DNA of 56,290 nucleotides. Source: Algiphilus sp. (GTDB lineage: Bacteria; Pseudomonadota; Gammaproteobacteria; Nevskiales; Nevskiaceae). The DNA lies in the NCBI RefSeq assembly GCF_023145115.1, contig NZ_JAGLEJ010000042.1:1-56290 (forward strand). The letters are read 5' to 3'. Under the pieces are notes generated by a model that made no database searches, was not told the origin of the DNA, and saw only the letters and a program-made list of their open reading frames with translations. A program made the translations under genes and the position numbers. This document shows, in pieces, positions 24,871-34,036 of this stretch (position 1 is the stretch's first letter; every line of letters starts with the position of its first letter).

Positions 24871-25938
24871 TCAGCTCACGCGGCGGGTGCGCAGGAACTG
24901 CACACCCTGCACCGCCACCACGGCCACGCCGATGACCGCGCACAGCTGCCAGACCAGCTGCGGCGTGAATTCGAATCCGCGCGCGACACCGACCAGCACC
25001 GCCAGATAGGTCGTCAGCAGCGCCATCATCAGGGCGCCGTCGGCGCGTCCGATCTCCAGGCCGATGAGGAACATGGGCACGCACAGCGCCGCCACCGCGA
25101 TCATCACCGGCATGTCGAGCTGGATGGCCTGCAGGCTGATGTACACGCCGCCGGGCGCGATCAGCGCGGTCAGCCCGAGCACCGAGAGCAGGTTGAACAG
25201 ATTGCTGCCCACGACATTGCCGACCGCGATGTCGCGCTCGCCCTTGATGGCGGCGATCACCGAGGTCGCCAGCTCGGGCAGCGAGGTTCCCAGGGAGACG
25301 ATGGTCAGGCCGATGACCAGCTCGGACACGCCCAGCAGCCGGGCCAGCGATACCGAGCCGGAAACCAGCCAGTCCGCGGCCAGCACCAGTCCGCCGATGC
25401 CCGCCACCACGCTGAGCAGATCGACCCAGAGCGCGCGCGGCTTCTTGCCGGCGGCCTCCATGGCTTCCGGATCGAGTTCCGCGCGGCCGCGGCGGACCGC
25501 CAGCACGAGGTAACCGAGGTAGGACAGCAGGATCGCCACCAGCAGCGCACCGTCGAGCGTGCTCAGGCGGGAGTCGAAGGCGAGCCCCCACACCAGCACC
25601 GACACGCCGATCATCAGCGGCACGTCGCGTCTCAGCAGATGCCGGTGCACGGCCAGCGGCAGGATCAGCGCCGAGAGGCCGAGGATCAGCAGCACGTTGA
25701 AGATGTTGCTGCCCACGATGTTGCCGACCGCGATATCGGCCGAGTCGGACAATGACGCGCGCAGCGATACCGCCAGCTCCGGCGCGCTGGTGCCGAAGGC
25801 CACCATGGTCAGGCCGATGATGATGGCCGACACGCCCAGGCGCTGCCCGATGCGGGCTGCGCCTTCCACCAGCCAGTGCGCTGCGAACACCAGGCCGGCG
25901 AGACCGCCGACGATCGGCAGCGCGATGTCGAGCATCAT
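24871..25938 (-). CDS. Calcium/sodium antiporter, CaCA family (YrbG-like)
   Basis: This 355-residue integral membrane protein has two alpha-repeat motifs: GLTMVAFGTSAPELAVSL...VGNIVGSNIFN near residues 42-82 and GLTIVSLGTSLPELATSV...VGNVVGSNLFN near 210-250. They lie in the inverted five-helix repeats typical of cation/Ca2+ exchangers. The start ATG overlaps the thrS stop (ATGA). Confidence 0.93.
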   Translation of the reverse strand: MMLDIALPIVGGLAGLVFAAHWLVEGAARIGQRLGVSAIIIGLTMVAFGTSAPELAVSLRASLSDSADIAVGNIVGSNIFNVLLILGLSALILPLAVHRHLLRRDVPLMIGVSVLVWGLAFDSRLSTLDGALLVAILLSYLGYLVLAVRRGRAELDPEAMEAAGKKPRALWVDLLSVVAGIGGLVLAADWLVSGSVSLARLLGVSELVIGLTIVSLGTSLPELATSVIAAIKGERDIAVGNVVGSNLFNLLSVLGLTALIAPGGVYISLQAIQLDMPVMIAVAALCVPMFLIGLEIGRADGALMMALLTTYLAVLVGVARGFEFTPQLVWQLCAVIGVAVVAVQGVQFLRTRRVS

Positions 25939-27860
25939 GCAGCCGGCGTCTTGGCTTCGTCGGCCAGCAGGGCCAGCGCGTCGTCGGCGCTCATCACCGT
26001 CTGATCCTTGCTGCCCAGACGGCGCAGCGCCACCGTGCCCTCCTCCGCCTCGCGGCGGCCGACCACGGCGATCACCGGCACCTTGGCGAGCGAGGCCTCG
26101 CGCACCTTAAGGTTGATCTTCTCGTTGCGCAGATCGGTCTCGGCGCGGATGCCGGCACGCAGCAGCCGTGCGCAGAGCTCGCGGGCGTAGTCGTCGGCAT
26201 CGGAGACGATCGTCGCCACCTGCACCTGCACCGGCGCCAGCCACATCGGGAGACTGCCGGCGTGGTGCTCGATGAGGATGCCGAAGAAGCGCTCCAGCGA
26301 GCCGAACATGGCGCGGTGGATCATGATCGGGGTGTGCTTGGCGCTGTCCTCGCCGATGTATTCGGCGTCCAGGCGGCCCGGCAGGTTGAAGTCCAGCTGC
26401 AGGGTGCCGCATTGCCAGTCGCGCCCGATGGCGTCGCGCAGCACGAACTCGAGCTTGGGGCCGTAGAAGGCGCCCTCGCCCTCGAAGACGGTGTACTCGA
26501 GATCGAGATCATCGAGTGCGCGCGCCAGTGCCGACTCGGCCTGGTCCCACAGCTCGTCGGCTCCGATGCGCTTCTCGGGGCGCGTCGAGAGCTTGACGAT
26601 GATGTCCTCGAATCCGAAATCCTTATAGATATCAAGCGTCAGGCGCGTGATGTTGATGCACTCCTGATGCATCTGCTCGCGCGTGCAGAAGACGTGCGCG
26701 TCGTCCTGCGTGAAGCTGCGCACGCGCAGCAGGCCGTGCAGCGCGCCGCTCGGCTCGAAGCGGTGGACCTTGCCGAACTCCGCCACCCGGAACGGCAGCT
26801 CGCGATAGGAGCGCAGGCCCTGGTTGAACACCGCGACGTGACCCGGGCAGTTCATCGGCTTGAGCGCGAGGATGCGGTCCTCGTCGCGCTCGGTGGTGAA
26901 CATGTTCTCGCCGTAGTTCTCCCAGTGGCCGGAACGCTTCCAGAGCTCCAGGTCCATCATGTCCGGCGTGTTGACCTCGCGATAGCCGGCGGCCTGCTGC
27001 TGGCTGCGCATGTAGGCGATCAGCGTCTGGAAGACCGCCCATCCCTTGGCGTGCCAGAACACCGAGCCCGGCGCCTCCTCCTGGAAGTGGAACAGGTCGA
27101 GCTGACGGCCGAGCTTGCGGTGATCGCGCTTCTCGGCCTCCTCCAGCATGTGGAGATGGGCCTTGAGCTGCTTGTCGTCGGCGAAGGCCAGGCCGTATAT
27201 GCGCTGCAGCTGGGCGTTGTTCTTGTCGCCCCGCCAGTAGGCACCGGACAGCTTGGTCAGCTTGAAGGCGGTGCCGAGCCGGCCGGTGGACGGCAGATGC
27301 GGTCCCGTGCACAGGTCCTTCCAGTCGTCGCCCTGGGTGTAGACCGTGATCTCCTCGTCGGCGCCGATGCCCTCGGCGATCCACTCCGCCTTGTAGGTCT
27401 CGCCGATCTCGCGGAAATGCCGGATCGCCTTTTCGCGATCCCAGACATGGCGCTCGATGGGCAGATCGCGCTGCACGATCTCCCTCATGCGCTGCTCGAT
27501 GGCCTCGAGATCATCCTGCGAGAAGGGCTCGTCGCGGACGAAGTCGTAGTAGAAGCCGGTGTCGGTCGCGGGTCCGAAGGTGATCTGCGTGCCCGGGAAG
27601 AGCTCCTGCACCGCCTGCGCCAGCACGTGCGCGGCGTCGTGGCGGATGACCTCCAGCGCCTCGGGCCGGTCGCGCGTGATGATGTCGATCTTCGCGCTGG
27701 TCGGAATCGGCCGGTTCAGATCCCAGTACTGGTCGCCCACGCGCAGCACGACCGCCTTCTTCGCGAGGCCGGGGCTGATGTCCTGGGCGATCTGCAGACC
27801 GGTGGGCGGCTGCTCGAAGGATTGAACGCGGCCGTCCGGGAAGGTGATGTCGATGCTCAT
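25935..27860 (-). CDS. thrS: Threonyl-tRNA synthetase
   Basis: This 641-residue class II synthetase carries an N-terminal TGS domain (ITFPDGRVQSFEQP), an editing domain with HDAAHVLAQAV, the catalytic core with NCPGH and VRSFTQDDAHVFC, and a C-terminal anticodon domain (GIRAETDLRNEKINLKVREA). The ATG overlaps the gltX stop. In many proteobacteria thrS heads an infC-rpmI-rplT operon; here it instead follows gltX and is followed by the antiporter gene. Confidence 0.97.
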   Translation of the reverse strand: MSIDITFPDGRVQSFEQPPTGLQIAQDISPGLAKKAVVLRVGDQYWDLNRPIPTSAKIDIITRDRPEALEVIRHDAAHVLAQAVQELFPGTQITFGPATDTGFYYDFVRDEPFSQDDLEAIEQRMREIVQRDLPIERHVWDREKAIRHFREIGETYKAEWIAEGIGADEEITVYTQGDDWKDLCTGPHLPSTGRLGTAFKLTKLSGAYWRGDKNNAQLQRIYGLAFADDKQLKAHLHMLEEAEKRDHRKLGRQLDLFHFQEEAPGSVFWHAKGWAVFQTLIAYMRSQQQAAGYREVNTPDMMDLELWKRSGHWENYGENMFTTERDEDRILALKPMNCPGHVAVFNQGLRSYRELPFRVAEFGKVHRFEPSGALHGLLRVRSFTQDDAHVFCTREQMHQECINITRLTLDIYKDFGFEDIIVKLSTRPEKRIGADELWDQAESALARALDDLDLEYTVFEGEGAFYGPKLEFVLRDAIGRDWQCGTLQLDFNLPGRLDAEYIGEDSAKHTPIMIHRAMFGSLERFFGILIEHHAGSLPMWLAPVQVQVATIVSDADDYARELCARLLRAGIRAETDLRNEKINLKVREASLAKVPVIAVVGRREAEEGTVALRRLGSKDQTVMSADDALALLADEAKTPAA

Positions 27861-29287
27861 GATGCGGTTTCGCTGGGTTGGGCGGCCAGCCATGCGATGG
27901 CGGTGTCGAGGCGCGACAGCGTGACGTCGCGCCCGATCAGGGCAAGGGTCTGGTCGATGGGCGGCGTGACGGCGGCACCGGATACGGCCACGCGCACCGG
28001 CTGGGCCACCTTGCCGAGGCCGACCTCGTGCGCCGCGGCCACGGCGTGCACCACGCCGTGCAGCGCCTCGGCCTGCCACTCGGTATCGGCCAGCCTGGCG
28101 CGCAGATCCGCCAGCACGGCGTCGGCGGGCGCCTTGAAGTGCTTCCGGGCGTCCTTTTCGGCGTACTCGCCGGGTGCCTGGAAGAAGAAGGCCGACTTCT
28201 CGGCCATCTCGGCCATGCTGCGGCAGCGCTCGCGCTGGGCGTCGATGATCGCGTCCAGACGCGCGTCGCCCTCGGCGTCGATGCCCAGGCGGGCCAGATG
28301 CCAGACCAGCTCGGGGCGCAGCACATCCATCGGCGCCTGCTTGAGGTACTGGTGGTTCACCCACCAGGCCTTCTCCATGTCGAAGCGGGCCGGGCTGCTG
28401 GAGATGTGCTCCAGATCGAAGTGCTCGATCATCTCGGCGCGCGAGAAGATCTCCTGATCGCCGTGGGACCAGCCCAGGCGCACCAGATAGTTGAGCAGCC
28501 CGTCGGGCAGGAAGCCCATGGCCCGGTACTCGGTAACGCTCACCGCGCCGTGGCGCTTGGACAGCTTGACGCCGTCCGGCCCGAGGATCATCGGCACGTG
28601 CGCATAGGCGGGCGGCTCGACGCCCAGCGCCTTGAGGATGTTGGCCTGGCGCGGCGTGTTGGCGACGTGGTCGTTGCCGCGGATGACGTGGGTGATGCCC
28701 ATGTCCATGTCGTCGACCACCACGCACAGGTTGTAGGTCGGGCTACCGTCGGCGCGCGCGATGATGAGATCGTCGAGCTCGTTGTTGTCGAAGGCCATCG
28801 GCCCCTTGACGAGGTCGTTGACCACCACCGACCCCTCCAGCGGATTCCTGAAGCGGATCACCGGATCGACGCCGGCCGGCGGCTCCGGCAGCGTCCTGCC
28901 GTCCATCGGCCGCCAGCGCCCGTCGTAGCGCGGCTTCTCCTTGGCGGCACGCTGCGCCTCGCGCATGGCATCGAGCTCTTCCTTCGACGCGTAGCAGCGG
29001 TAGGCCAGTCCCTCGGCCAGCAGATGCTCGATGATCTCGCGGTAGCGGGCGTCGCGCGCCGACTGGAAGACCGCCGGCTCGTCGGCATCCAGACCGAGCC
29101 AGTTCAGCCCCTCGGTGATCGCGTCCACCGCCTCCTGCGTCGAGCGCTCGCGGTCGGTGTCCTCGATGCGCAGGACGTAGCGCCCGCCCCGCCCGCGCGC
29201 GAACAGCCACGAGAACAGCGCCGTGCGCACCCCGCCGATATGCAGGAAGCCGGTCGGACTCGGAGCGAAGCGGGTGGTGACAGACAT
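27857..29287 (-). CDS. gltX: Glutamyl-tRNA synthetase
   Basis: This 476-residue class I synthetase has RFAPSPTGFLHIGG (HIGH) at residues 6-19 and KLSKRHGA (KMSKS). The C-terminal anticodon-binding region runs to residue 476. It heads the minus-strand operon. A 90 bp gap separates it from the divergent PTPS-like gene; minus-strand TAAGAT near 29325 could be its -10. Confidence 0.97.
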   Translation of the reverse strand: MSVTTRFAPSPTGFLHIGGVRTALFSWLFARGRGGRYVLRIEDTDRERSTQEAVDAITEGLNWLGLDADEPAVFQSARDARYREIIEHLLAEGLAYRCYASKEELDAMREAQRAAKEKPRYDGRWRPMDGRTLPEPPAGVDPVIRFRNPLEGSVVVNDLVKGPMAFDNNELDDLIIARADGSPTYNLCVVVDDMDMGITHVIRGNDHVANTPRQANILKALGVEPPAYAHVPMILGPDGVKLSKRHGAVSVTEYRAMGFLPDGLLNYLVRLGWSHGDQEIFSRAEMIEHFDLEHISSSPARFDMEKAWWVNHQYLKQAPMDVLRPELVWHLARLGIDAEGDARLDAIIDAQRERCRSMAEMAEKSAFFFQAPGEYAEKDARKHFKAPADAVLADLRARLADTEWQAEALHGVVHAVAAAHEVGLGKVAQPVRVAVSGAAVTPPIDQTLALIGRDVTLSRLDTAIAWLAAQPSETAS

Positions 29288-29374
29288 TGCGGAAGGCGCG
29301 AAAGCGGCAGGAATGCGGCGCGCAATCTTAAACTATGGGTGCGGCGCTCACCCACGGAACCGCATGAGATCGAG

Positions 29375-30223
29375 ATGGCCTGCCTGTTCGTCAACCACCT
29401 GACCGTCGCGGACTTCGCCTACCTCGATGGCGCACGCGGCCTGGTGGGCGAATCCTGGATCGTCGACATCGAGCTGGAGGGTGATCTCGACGACCAGTCG
29501 ATGGTGCTCGACTTCGGCGCGGTCAAGAAGCGCCTGAAGCGGGCCATCGACGACAGCATCGACCACACCCTGCTGGTTCCGATGCAGGCCGACGGTCTGC
29601 AGTGGCAGAGCCGCGATGGGAGCGTGCGCCTCCTCTTCCCCAGCGCGCTCGGCGCCATCGAGCACGTCGGACCGCCGTGCGCCGTCTCGGCGCTGAACTG
29701 CGCCGAGATCACGCCGGAATCGGTCGCCGCCACGCTCAACGAGGCGCTCATGCCGCTCATGCCGCCGTCGGTGCATGCCCTGCGCCTGCACCTGCGCCAG
29801 GAGGCGATCAACGGCGCCTACTACCAGTACGTGCACGGCCTGCGGAAGCACGACGGCGCCTGCCAGCGCATCGCGCACGGCCACCGCTCCCGTCTGGAGA
29901 TCGAGACCGACGGCAAACGGCGTGCGGACCTGGAGGACGAGATCGCGCTGGCCTGGACCGACATCTATCTGGGCGTGCACGACGACATCGCCGCCCGCGC
30001 CAACGGCCGCATCCGGTTTGCCTACGACGCCCCCGAGGGGCACTTCGAGCTGGCGCTGCCCGAACACTGCGTCGACGTGCTCGACCGCGACAGCACGGTC
30101 GAATGCATCGCCACCGTCCTGCACGGGCGGCTGCGCGCGCGGGGCGACATCCCGGCGGATGCCGCGCTGCGGGTGCGCGCCTTCGAGGGCGTGAACAAGG
30201 GCGCGATCGCGGACGGCGGATAA
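29375..30223 (+). CDS. PTPS/QueD-like protein made of two half-domains
   Basis: This 282-residue protein belongs to the 6-pyruvoyl-tetrahydropterin synthase superfamily in its long form. The first half keeps the back part of a PTPS (MVLDFGAVKKRL ... SIDHTLLVP) but not the metal histidines. The second half keeps the front part (HDGAC and AHGHRSRLE, the Cys and zinc-His positions). It may therefore act as one composite site or in a paralogue-specific reaction, and whether it makes a queuosine or folate intermediate is unclear. ATG 29375 follows GAGATCGAG. Confidence 0.78.
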   Translation: MACLFVNHLTVADFAYLDGARGLVGESWIVDIELEGDLDDQSMVLDFGAVKKRLKRAIDDSIDHTLLVPMQADGLQWQSRDGSVRLLFPSALGAIEHVGPPCAVSALNCAEITPESVAATLNEALMPLMPPSVHALRLHLRQEAINGAYYQYVHGLRKHDGACQRIAHGHRSRLEIETDGKRRADLEDEIALAWTDIYLGVHDDIAARANGRIRFAYDAPEGHFELALPEHCVDVLDRDSTVECIATVLHGRLRARGDIPADAALRVRAFEGVNKGAIADGG

Positions 30224-30236
30224 CGCACCGGATCCG

Positions 30237-30274
30237 ATTGTTTCCATTGCAATACAAGTCAATACGGAAACAAT
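30237..30274. other. Stem-loop between convergent genes
   Basis: ATTGTTTCC (30237-30245) and GGAAACAAT (30266-30274) form a perfect 9-bp stem around a 20-nt AT-rich loop containing ATTGCAAT. It sits 14 bp after the PTPS-like stop and could end transcription from that side, though there is no long T-run. It stands out in the GC-rich surroundings. Confidence 0.4.
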
Positions 30275-30439
30275 GCAGAAACTGCTCGAAGTTGGTCCCG
30301 TGCTTCCGCAGGCCCCTCCCCGTCGCCAGCACGGGTGATGGCGGAACACGCGCGACGCGCGATCCGGGCATCCGGCCTCCTGCGGCGGCCAAGGCCCCGG
30401 CAAGTGGTCACGCACAGCGCGCGACAGCGGGAAGGGGGC

Positions 30440-30919
30440 CTAGGCAGCGCCCGCGCAGGCCGCGCAGGACCCGTAGACCTCCACCACCTGCCGCTTGGGC
30501 ACGAAGCCGAGCGTCGCGGCCTGCGCATCCAGCGCTTCGCGCACCTCGGTGTTGTGCACTTCCTGCGACGCGCCGCAGTCGCGGCAGACGAAGTAGATGC
30601 TCTCGTGGCGCTCGCCCGGGTGCTCGCATACCACGAAGGCATTCTGCGACTCGATGCGATGAACGAAGCCCTCGTCCAGAAGGAACTCCAGCGCGCGATA
30701 CACCGTCGGCGGTGCGAGCCGGCGGCCGGTGCTCTGCTGCATGCGATCGAGCAGCTCGTAGGCCGATATCGGCGCCGCGTGATCCAGCATCTCTTCGTAC
30801 GCTGCGCGCCGCATCGGCGTCAGCCGCACCCCTCGCCGGTCGCAAGCGGCCTCGATCGCGGCGGTGGCGGCGCGACCGCCGTGGTCTCCGGTGCTGGCCT
30901 GGCTGGCGAACTTGCTCAT
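30440..30919 (-). CDS. zur: Fur-family metalloregulator, Zur-like
   Basis: This 159-residue repressor has an N-terminal winged helix (LTPMRRAAYEEMLDHAAPISAYELLD ... PPTVYRALEFLLDEGFVHRIES) and a metal-binding half with HESIYFVCRDCG and a C-terminal CAACAG, giving two CxxC zinc-site pairs. The pattern is closer to Zur than to iron-sensing Fur. ATG 30919 is my choice; ATG 30931 in frame adds four residues. It diverges from hisI across a 51 bp gap, so it may also control hisI. Zinc-linked control of HisI, a zinc enzyme, would make sense but is inferred. Confidence 0.85.
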   Translation of the reverse strand: MSKFASQASTGDHGGRAATAAIEAACDRRGVRLTPMRRAAYEEMLDHAAPISAYELLDRMQQSTGRRLAPPTVYRALEFLLDEGFVHRIESQNAFVVCEHPGERHESIYFVCRDCGASQEVHNTEVREALDAQAATLGFVPKRQVVEVYGSCAACAGAA

Positions 30920-30970
30920 GGCTGCCAGCATGATATAACACGCGCCCGCCGCCACCCGCCCCGCTTCCCG

Positions 30971-31447
30971 ATGTCCGATTTCATCCGCTTTCACTCCCGC
31001 AACTCGGTCGAACAGGTCGAGGAGGGAACCGAGCTGGCGCCGAAGTTCGACGAGAACGGCCTGATTCCCTGCATCACCACCGCCGTCGGCACCGGCGAGG
31101 TGCTCATGCTGGGCTACATGAACGAGGAAGCGCTGCGCCGGACCATCGCCACCGGCGAGGCCCACTACTGGTCGCGCTCGCGCGAGGTGCTGTGGCACAA
31201 GGGCGCCACCAGCGGGCTGGTGCAGACCGTGGAAGAGCTGCGCATCGACGACGACCAGGACGCCATCTGGCTGCGCGTCTCGGTGGCCGGCGACGCCTCC
31301 TGCCACGTCGGCTACCGCTCCTGCTTCTACCGCGCGGTGCCGGTGGGCGACGGCGGCGAAGAGCGCGCGCTGGAGTTCCGCGAGCACGCCAAGCTCTTCG
31401 ACCCGACCGAAGTCTACGGCGACGCACCGAACCCGACGAAGCTGTAG
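30971..31447 (+). CDS. hisI: Phosphoribosyl-AMP cyclohydrolase HisI
   Basis: This 158-residue monofunctional enzyme catalyses the third step of histidine biosynthesis. It shows VLMLGYMNEEALRRT, SRSREVLWHKGATSG and CHVGYRSCFYR with the zinc/Mg ligands. The HisE part is absent, so the pyrophosphohydrolase must be elsewhere. It lies alone, next to a Zur-like regulator. Confidence 0.95.
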   Translation: MSDFIRFHSRNSVEQVEEGTELAPKFDENGLIPCITTAVGTGEVLMLGYMNEEALRRTIATGEAHYWSRSREVLWHKGATSGLVQTVEELRIDDDQDAIWLRVSVAGDASCHVGYRSCFYRAVPVGDGGEERALEFREHAKLFDPTEVYGDAPNPTKL

Positions 31448-31458
31448 CCCGACAGTTC

Positions 31459-31535
31459 GGGGACCGTATATTGATTTCCTGACGCCTCGTCGGCTGATGC
31501 GTCGAGAGCGCCCCGGGAATCAATATACTGTCCCC
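31459..31535. repeat. GGGGACAGTATA inverted repeat, third copy
   Basis: The left arm (31459-31479) begins GGGGACCGTATATTGATTTCC. The right arm (31515-31535) ends CAATATACTGTCCCC. The arms pair except for one C/A substitution in the left arm. The internal sequence differs from the other copies. Confidence 0.85.
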
Positions 31536-31611
31536 GCTGCGTGAAGCGTCCCCGTTCCGTCACCGTCCCTGGATTCTCAGCCCCGCCTTTCCTGACGTCT
31601 GCGATAAAATT

Positions 31612-31687
31612 GGTGACAGTATACTGATTTCTGCTGGCGGATTGCGACTCCCGGCAACCGTGCGCCAACAAATCAAGATACCGCCCC
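31612..31687. repeat. Decayed copy of the GGGGACAGTATA repeat
   Basis: GGTGACAGTATACTGATTT (31612-31630) is a left arm. AAATCAAGATACCGCCCCC (about 31669-31687) is a right arm with several mismatches. Spacing matches the intact copies, so this is probably an older degenerate member. Confidence 0.6.
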
Positions 31688-31765
31688 CTTTTTCGCACGT
31701 CCCCTCTTTCGTCTCCGATCCCGTTCGCGTTTGCGGCGCGCTCGTTCCGCGCGCTCGGGCCCCGT

Positions 31766-34036
31766 TCAGCGCACCGGCACGCTCGGCCGCGCCCGCCAGA
31801 TGCGGGCGGTGTCGCGGGCGCGACGCAGGCGGAATCCGTCGTCGGGCGCGCCCAGCCGCAGCCACAGCGAGCCGGTGTGCCCGGTCACGTGCAGGCGTGC
31901 GCCGGCCTCGCGCCAGCGGTGCAGCACTTCGCCGTGCGGGTGCCCGTGGCGATTGCGCCAGCCGGCCCCGACCAGGACGATCTCCGGATGCGTGGCACGC
32001 ACGAAGGCGCGCGTCGACGAGGTCCGGCTGCCGTGGTGCGGCGCGACCACCACGTCGACATCGAGCTGTTCGGGATCGGCCGTCCGCACCAGGCGCCGCT
32101 CCCCGCGCCGCTCGATGTCGCCGGGCATCAGGACGGTGTCGTTGCCCGCCTGCACGCGCAGCACGCAGGACACGTTGTTGATGTCCCAGGCCGCGACGTC
32201 GCGCGGATGCAGCACCGTGAAACGCACGCCGTCCCATTCCCACCGCATGCCCCGCTCGCAGGGCGGCGCATCGCCGCGCCCATGCACCGGCGCCATGTCG
32301 AAATCGCGGGCCAGTGCGTCGAAGCCGCCGGAATGGTCGGCGTGGCGATGCGACAGCACGGCGCGGTCGATGCGTGCGATGCCGTGACTGCGCAGCCACG
32401 GCGCGACGATGGCATCGCCGGCGTCGAAACCGCCCGGCCAGGCCGGGCCGGCGTCATAGACCAGCGTGTGATGTCGCGTGCGCACCACCGTCGCGAGCCC
32501 TTGCCCCACATCCAGCAGAGCCAGTTCCGCCTGACCGTGCGGCAATCCCGGCCGCGGCCAGATCAGCGGCAGGAAGCACGCCACGCCCAGCCAGCGCAGC
32601 GGCACCGCCTGCGGCGCGAGTACCAGCAGCGCGCCCAGTCCGGCGCAGAGCAGCGCCGGTCCCGACGGCGCGGCCTGCACCCAGAGATCGGCGCCGTGCT
32701 CGGCCACGACGCCGAGCCCGACACGCACGAGGTGCAGCGCCTCGGCGCTGAACGCCAGGGGCAGCACGGCAATCCCCGACCAGGCCAGCACCACCGACGC
32801 CAGCACCGCGGGCAGCAGGACCCCGAACAGCGGTATGGCCAGCGCGTTGACGACGGGCGCCAGCAGGCTGGCGCCATCGAAGAACAGCAGCGTTGCCGGC
32901 GCCAGCGCCACCAGCAGCCCCGCCTGCAGACGGGGGATGCGCCACCACGCACGCACTCCCGCCGCGCGCCCGCCGGCCAGCAGCATGATGGCGCCGACCG
33001 CGATGAAGGACAGCCATGTACCGGCCGACAGAACGGCCAGCGGATCCAGCGCCATGACCGCCAGACCGGCCAGCGCCAGCACGTGGAACGGCCGCGCGGA
33101 GCGCGCCGACCACAGCGCCGCCGCCACCACCGCCCACATGATGAGCGCGCGCTGGGTGGGCACCGAGAAGCCCGCCAGCGCGGCATAGGCCAGTGCCGCC
33201 ATGGTGCCGATGAGCACCCCGGCCCGCGGCGCGGCGAGCCGGCTGCACAGCCACGCGGAGCGGCGCCACGCCCATCGGCCGAGGAACAGGAACAGGCCCG
33301 CCACCAGCCCGATGTGCAGCCCGGAGATCGCGAGCAGATGCGAGGTCCCGGTGACGCGCAGCACGCGCCAGTCGTCGTCGTCGATGCCGTTGCGGTTGGC
33401 CAGTGTCAGCGCGCGCACCAGCCCCAGACCGGGGTGCCCGGCCAGCCACGCCCCCAGGCGCGTGTCCAGCCCCTGGCGCAGGCGCGTCCACGGCGGCGGC
33501 GGCGCGCCGGTACAGAACGCGGCATCGCGGACATAGGCGGTGGCGACCAGCCGCTCCGCGAGCAGCCAGCGTTCGTAGTCGAAGGCACCCGGGCTCACCG
33601 AGCCGCGCGGGGTGCGCATGCGCAGCGTGACATCGAGACAGTCGCCCGCGGCTACCTCGACCTCGCTGCGGTACCAGCTCACCCGGATGTCACCCCGCAC
33701 CGCCGCGCCGGCCTCGGGCCGGAAGCGGAAGCGCCGGTCCGGCCCGCGCGTCTCGGGAAGGCCCACGATCCGGCCCTGCAGCGAGACGTCCTCGCCGTGC
33801 CGCGCGGCGGGCCAGCGCGCATCGAGCGTGCTCTGCACGTGCCACAGCGCCCACACGGCGCCGAGCAGCGCGCACAGTGCCGGCCAGCGGATGCGGGCGG
33901 GTACGGCCAGAGCCACCGGCAGCGCCAGTCCCGGCCACCACCACGGCATCAGCGCCGGCGCCCACAGGACGCCGAGCACCCCGGCGCCGAACGCTAGGAC
34001 TGCGCCGGGGAGGCTTCCTGCCGGGAGTCGCGCCAC
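31766..34036 (-). CDS. comEC: DNA internalisation protein ComEC/Rec2
   Basis: This 756-residue inner-membrane channel takes up transforming DNA. N-terminal membrane helices and an OB-like segment lead into the competence domain (multiple helices, about 200-480, with GTSHLLAISGLHIGL). A C-terminal metallo-beta-lactamase domain follows (LSHRHADHSGG ... APHHGSRTSST). The start is GTG 34036, inside the 3' end of lolD by 43 bp. The lolC/E-lolD-comEC order is common in gammaproteobacteria. It suggests the strain may be naturally competent. Confidence 0.93.
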   Translation of the reverse strand: MARLPAGSLPGAVLAFGAGVLGVLWAPALMPWWWPGLALPVALAVPARIRWPALCALLGAVWALWHVQSTLDARWPAARHGEDVSLQGRIVGLPETRGPDRRFRFRPEAGAAVRGDIRVSWYRSEVEVAAGDCLDVTLRMRTPRGSVSPGAFDYERWLLAERLVATAYVRDAAFCTGAPPPPWTRLRQGLDTRLGAWLAGHPGLGLVRALTLANRNGIDDDDWRVLRVTGTSHLLAISGLHIGLVAGLFLFLGRWAWRRSAWLCSRLAAPRAGVLIGTMAALAYAALAGFSVPTQRALIMWAVVAAALWSARSARPFHVLALAGLAVMALDPLAVLSAGTWLSFIAVGAIMLLAGGRAAGVRAWWRIPRLQAGLLVALAPATLLFFDGASLLAPVVNALAIPLFGVLLPAVLASVVLAWSGIAVLPLAFSAEALHLVRVGLGVVAEHGADLWVQAAPSGPALLCAGLGALLVLAPQAVPLRWLGVACFLPLIWPRPGLPHGQAELALLDVGQGLATVVRTRHHTLVYDAGPAWPGGFDAGDAIVAPWLRSHGIARIDRAVLSHRHADHSGGFDALARDFDMAPVHGRGDAPPCERGMRWEWDGVRFTVLHPRDVAAWDINNVSCVLRVQAGNDTVLMPGDIERRGERRLVRTADPEQLDVDVVVAPHHGSRTSSTRAFVRATHPEIVLVGAGWRNRHGHPHGEVLHRWREAGARLHVTGHTGSLWLRLGAPDDGFRLRRARDTARIWRARPSVPVR

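Larger units (their letters stand above)
31448..31765. other. Intergenic region with palindromic repeats
   Basis: This 318 bp gap between hisI and comEC (convergent) holds a full GGGGACAGTATA-family palindrome (31459-31535) and a decayed one (31612-31687). No gene is supportable; short frames here only translate the repeats. Confidence 0.75.

Noticed and set aside
31414..31698. Short minus-strand frame containing repeated NQYTV
   Set aside because: It only translates the palindromic repeat arms; similar NKYTV frames appear at the other copies.
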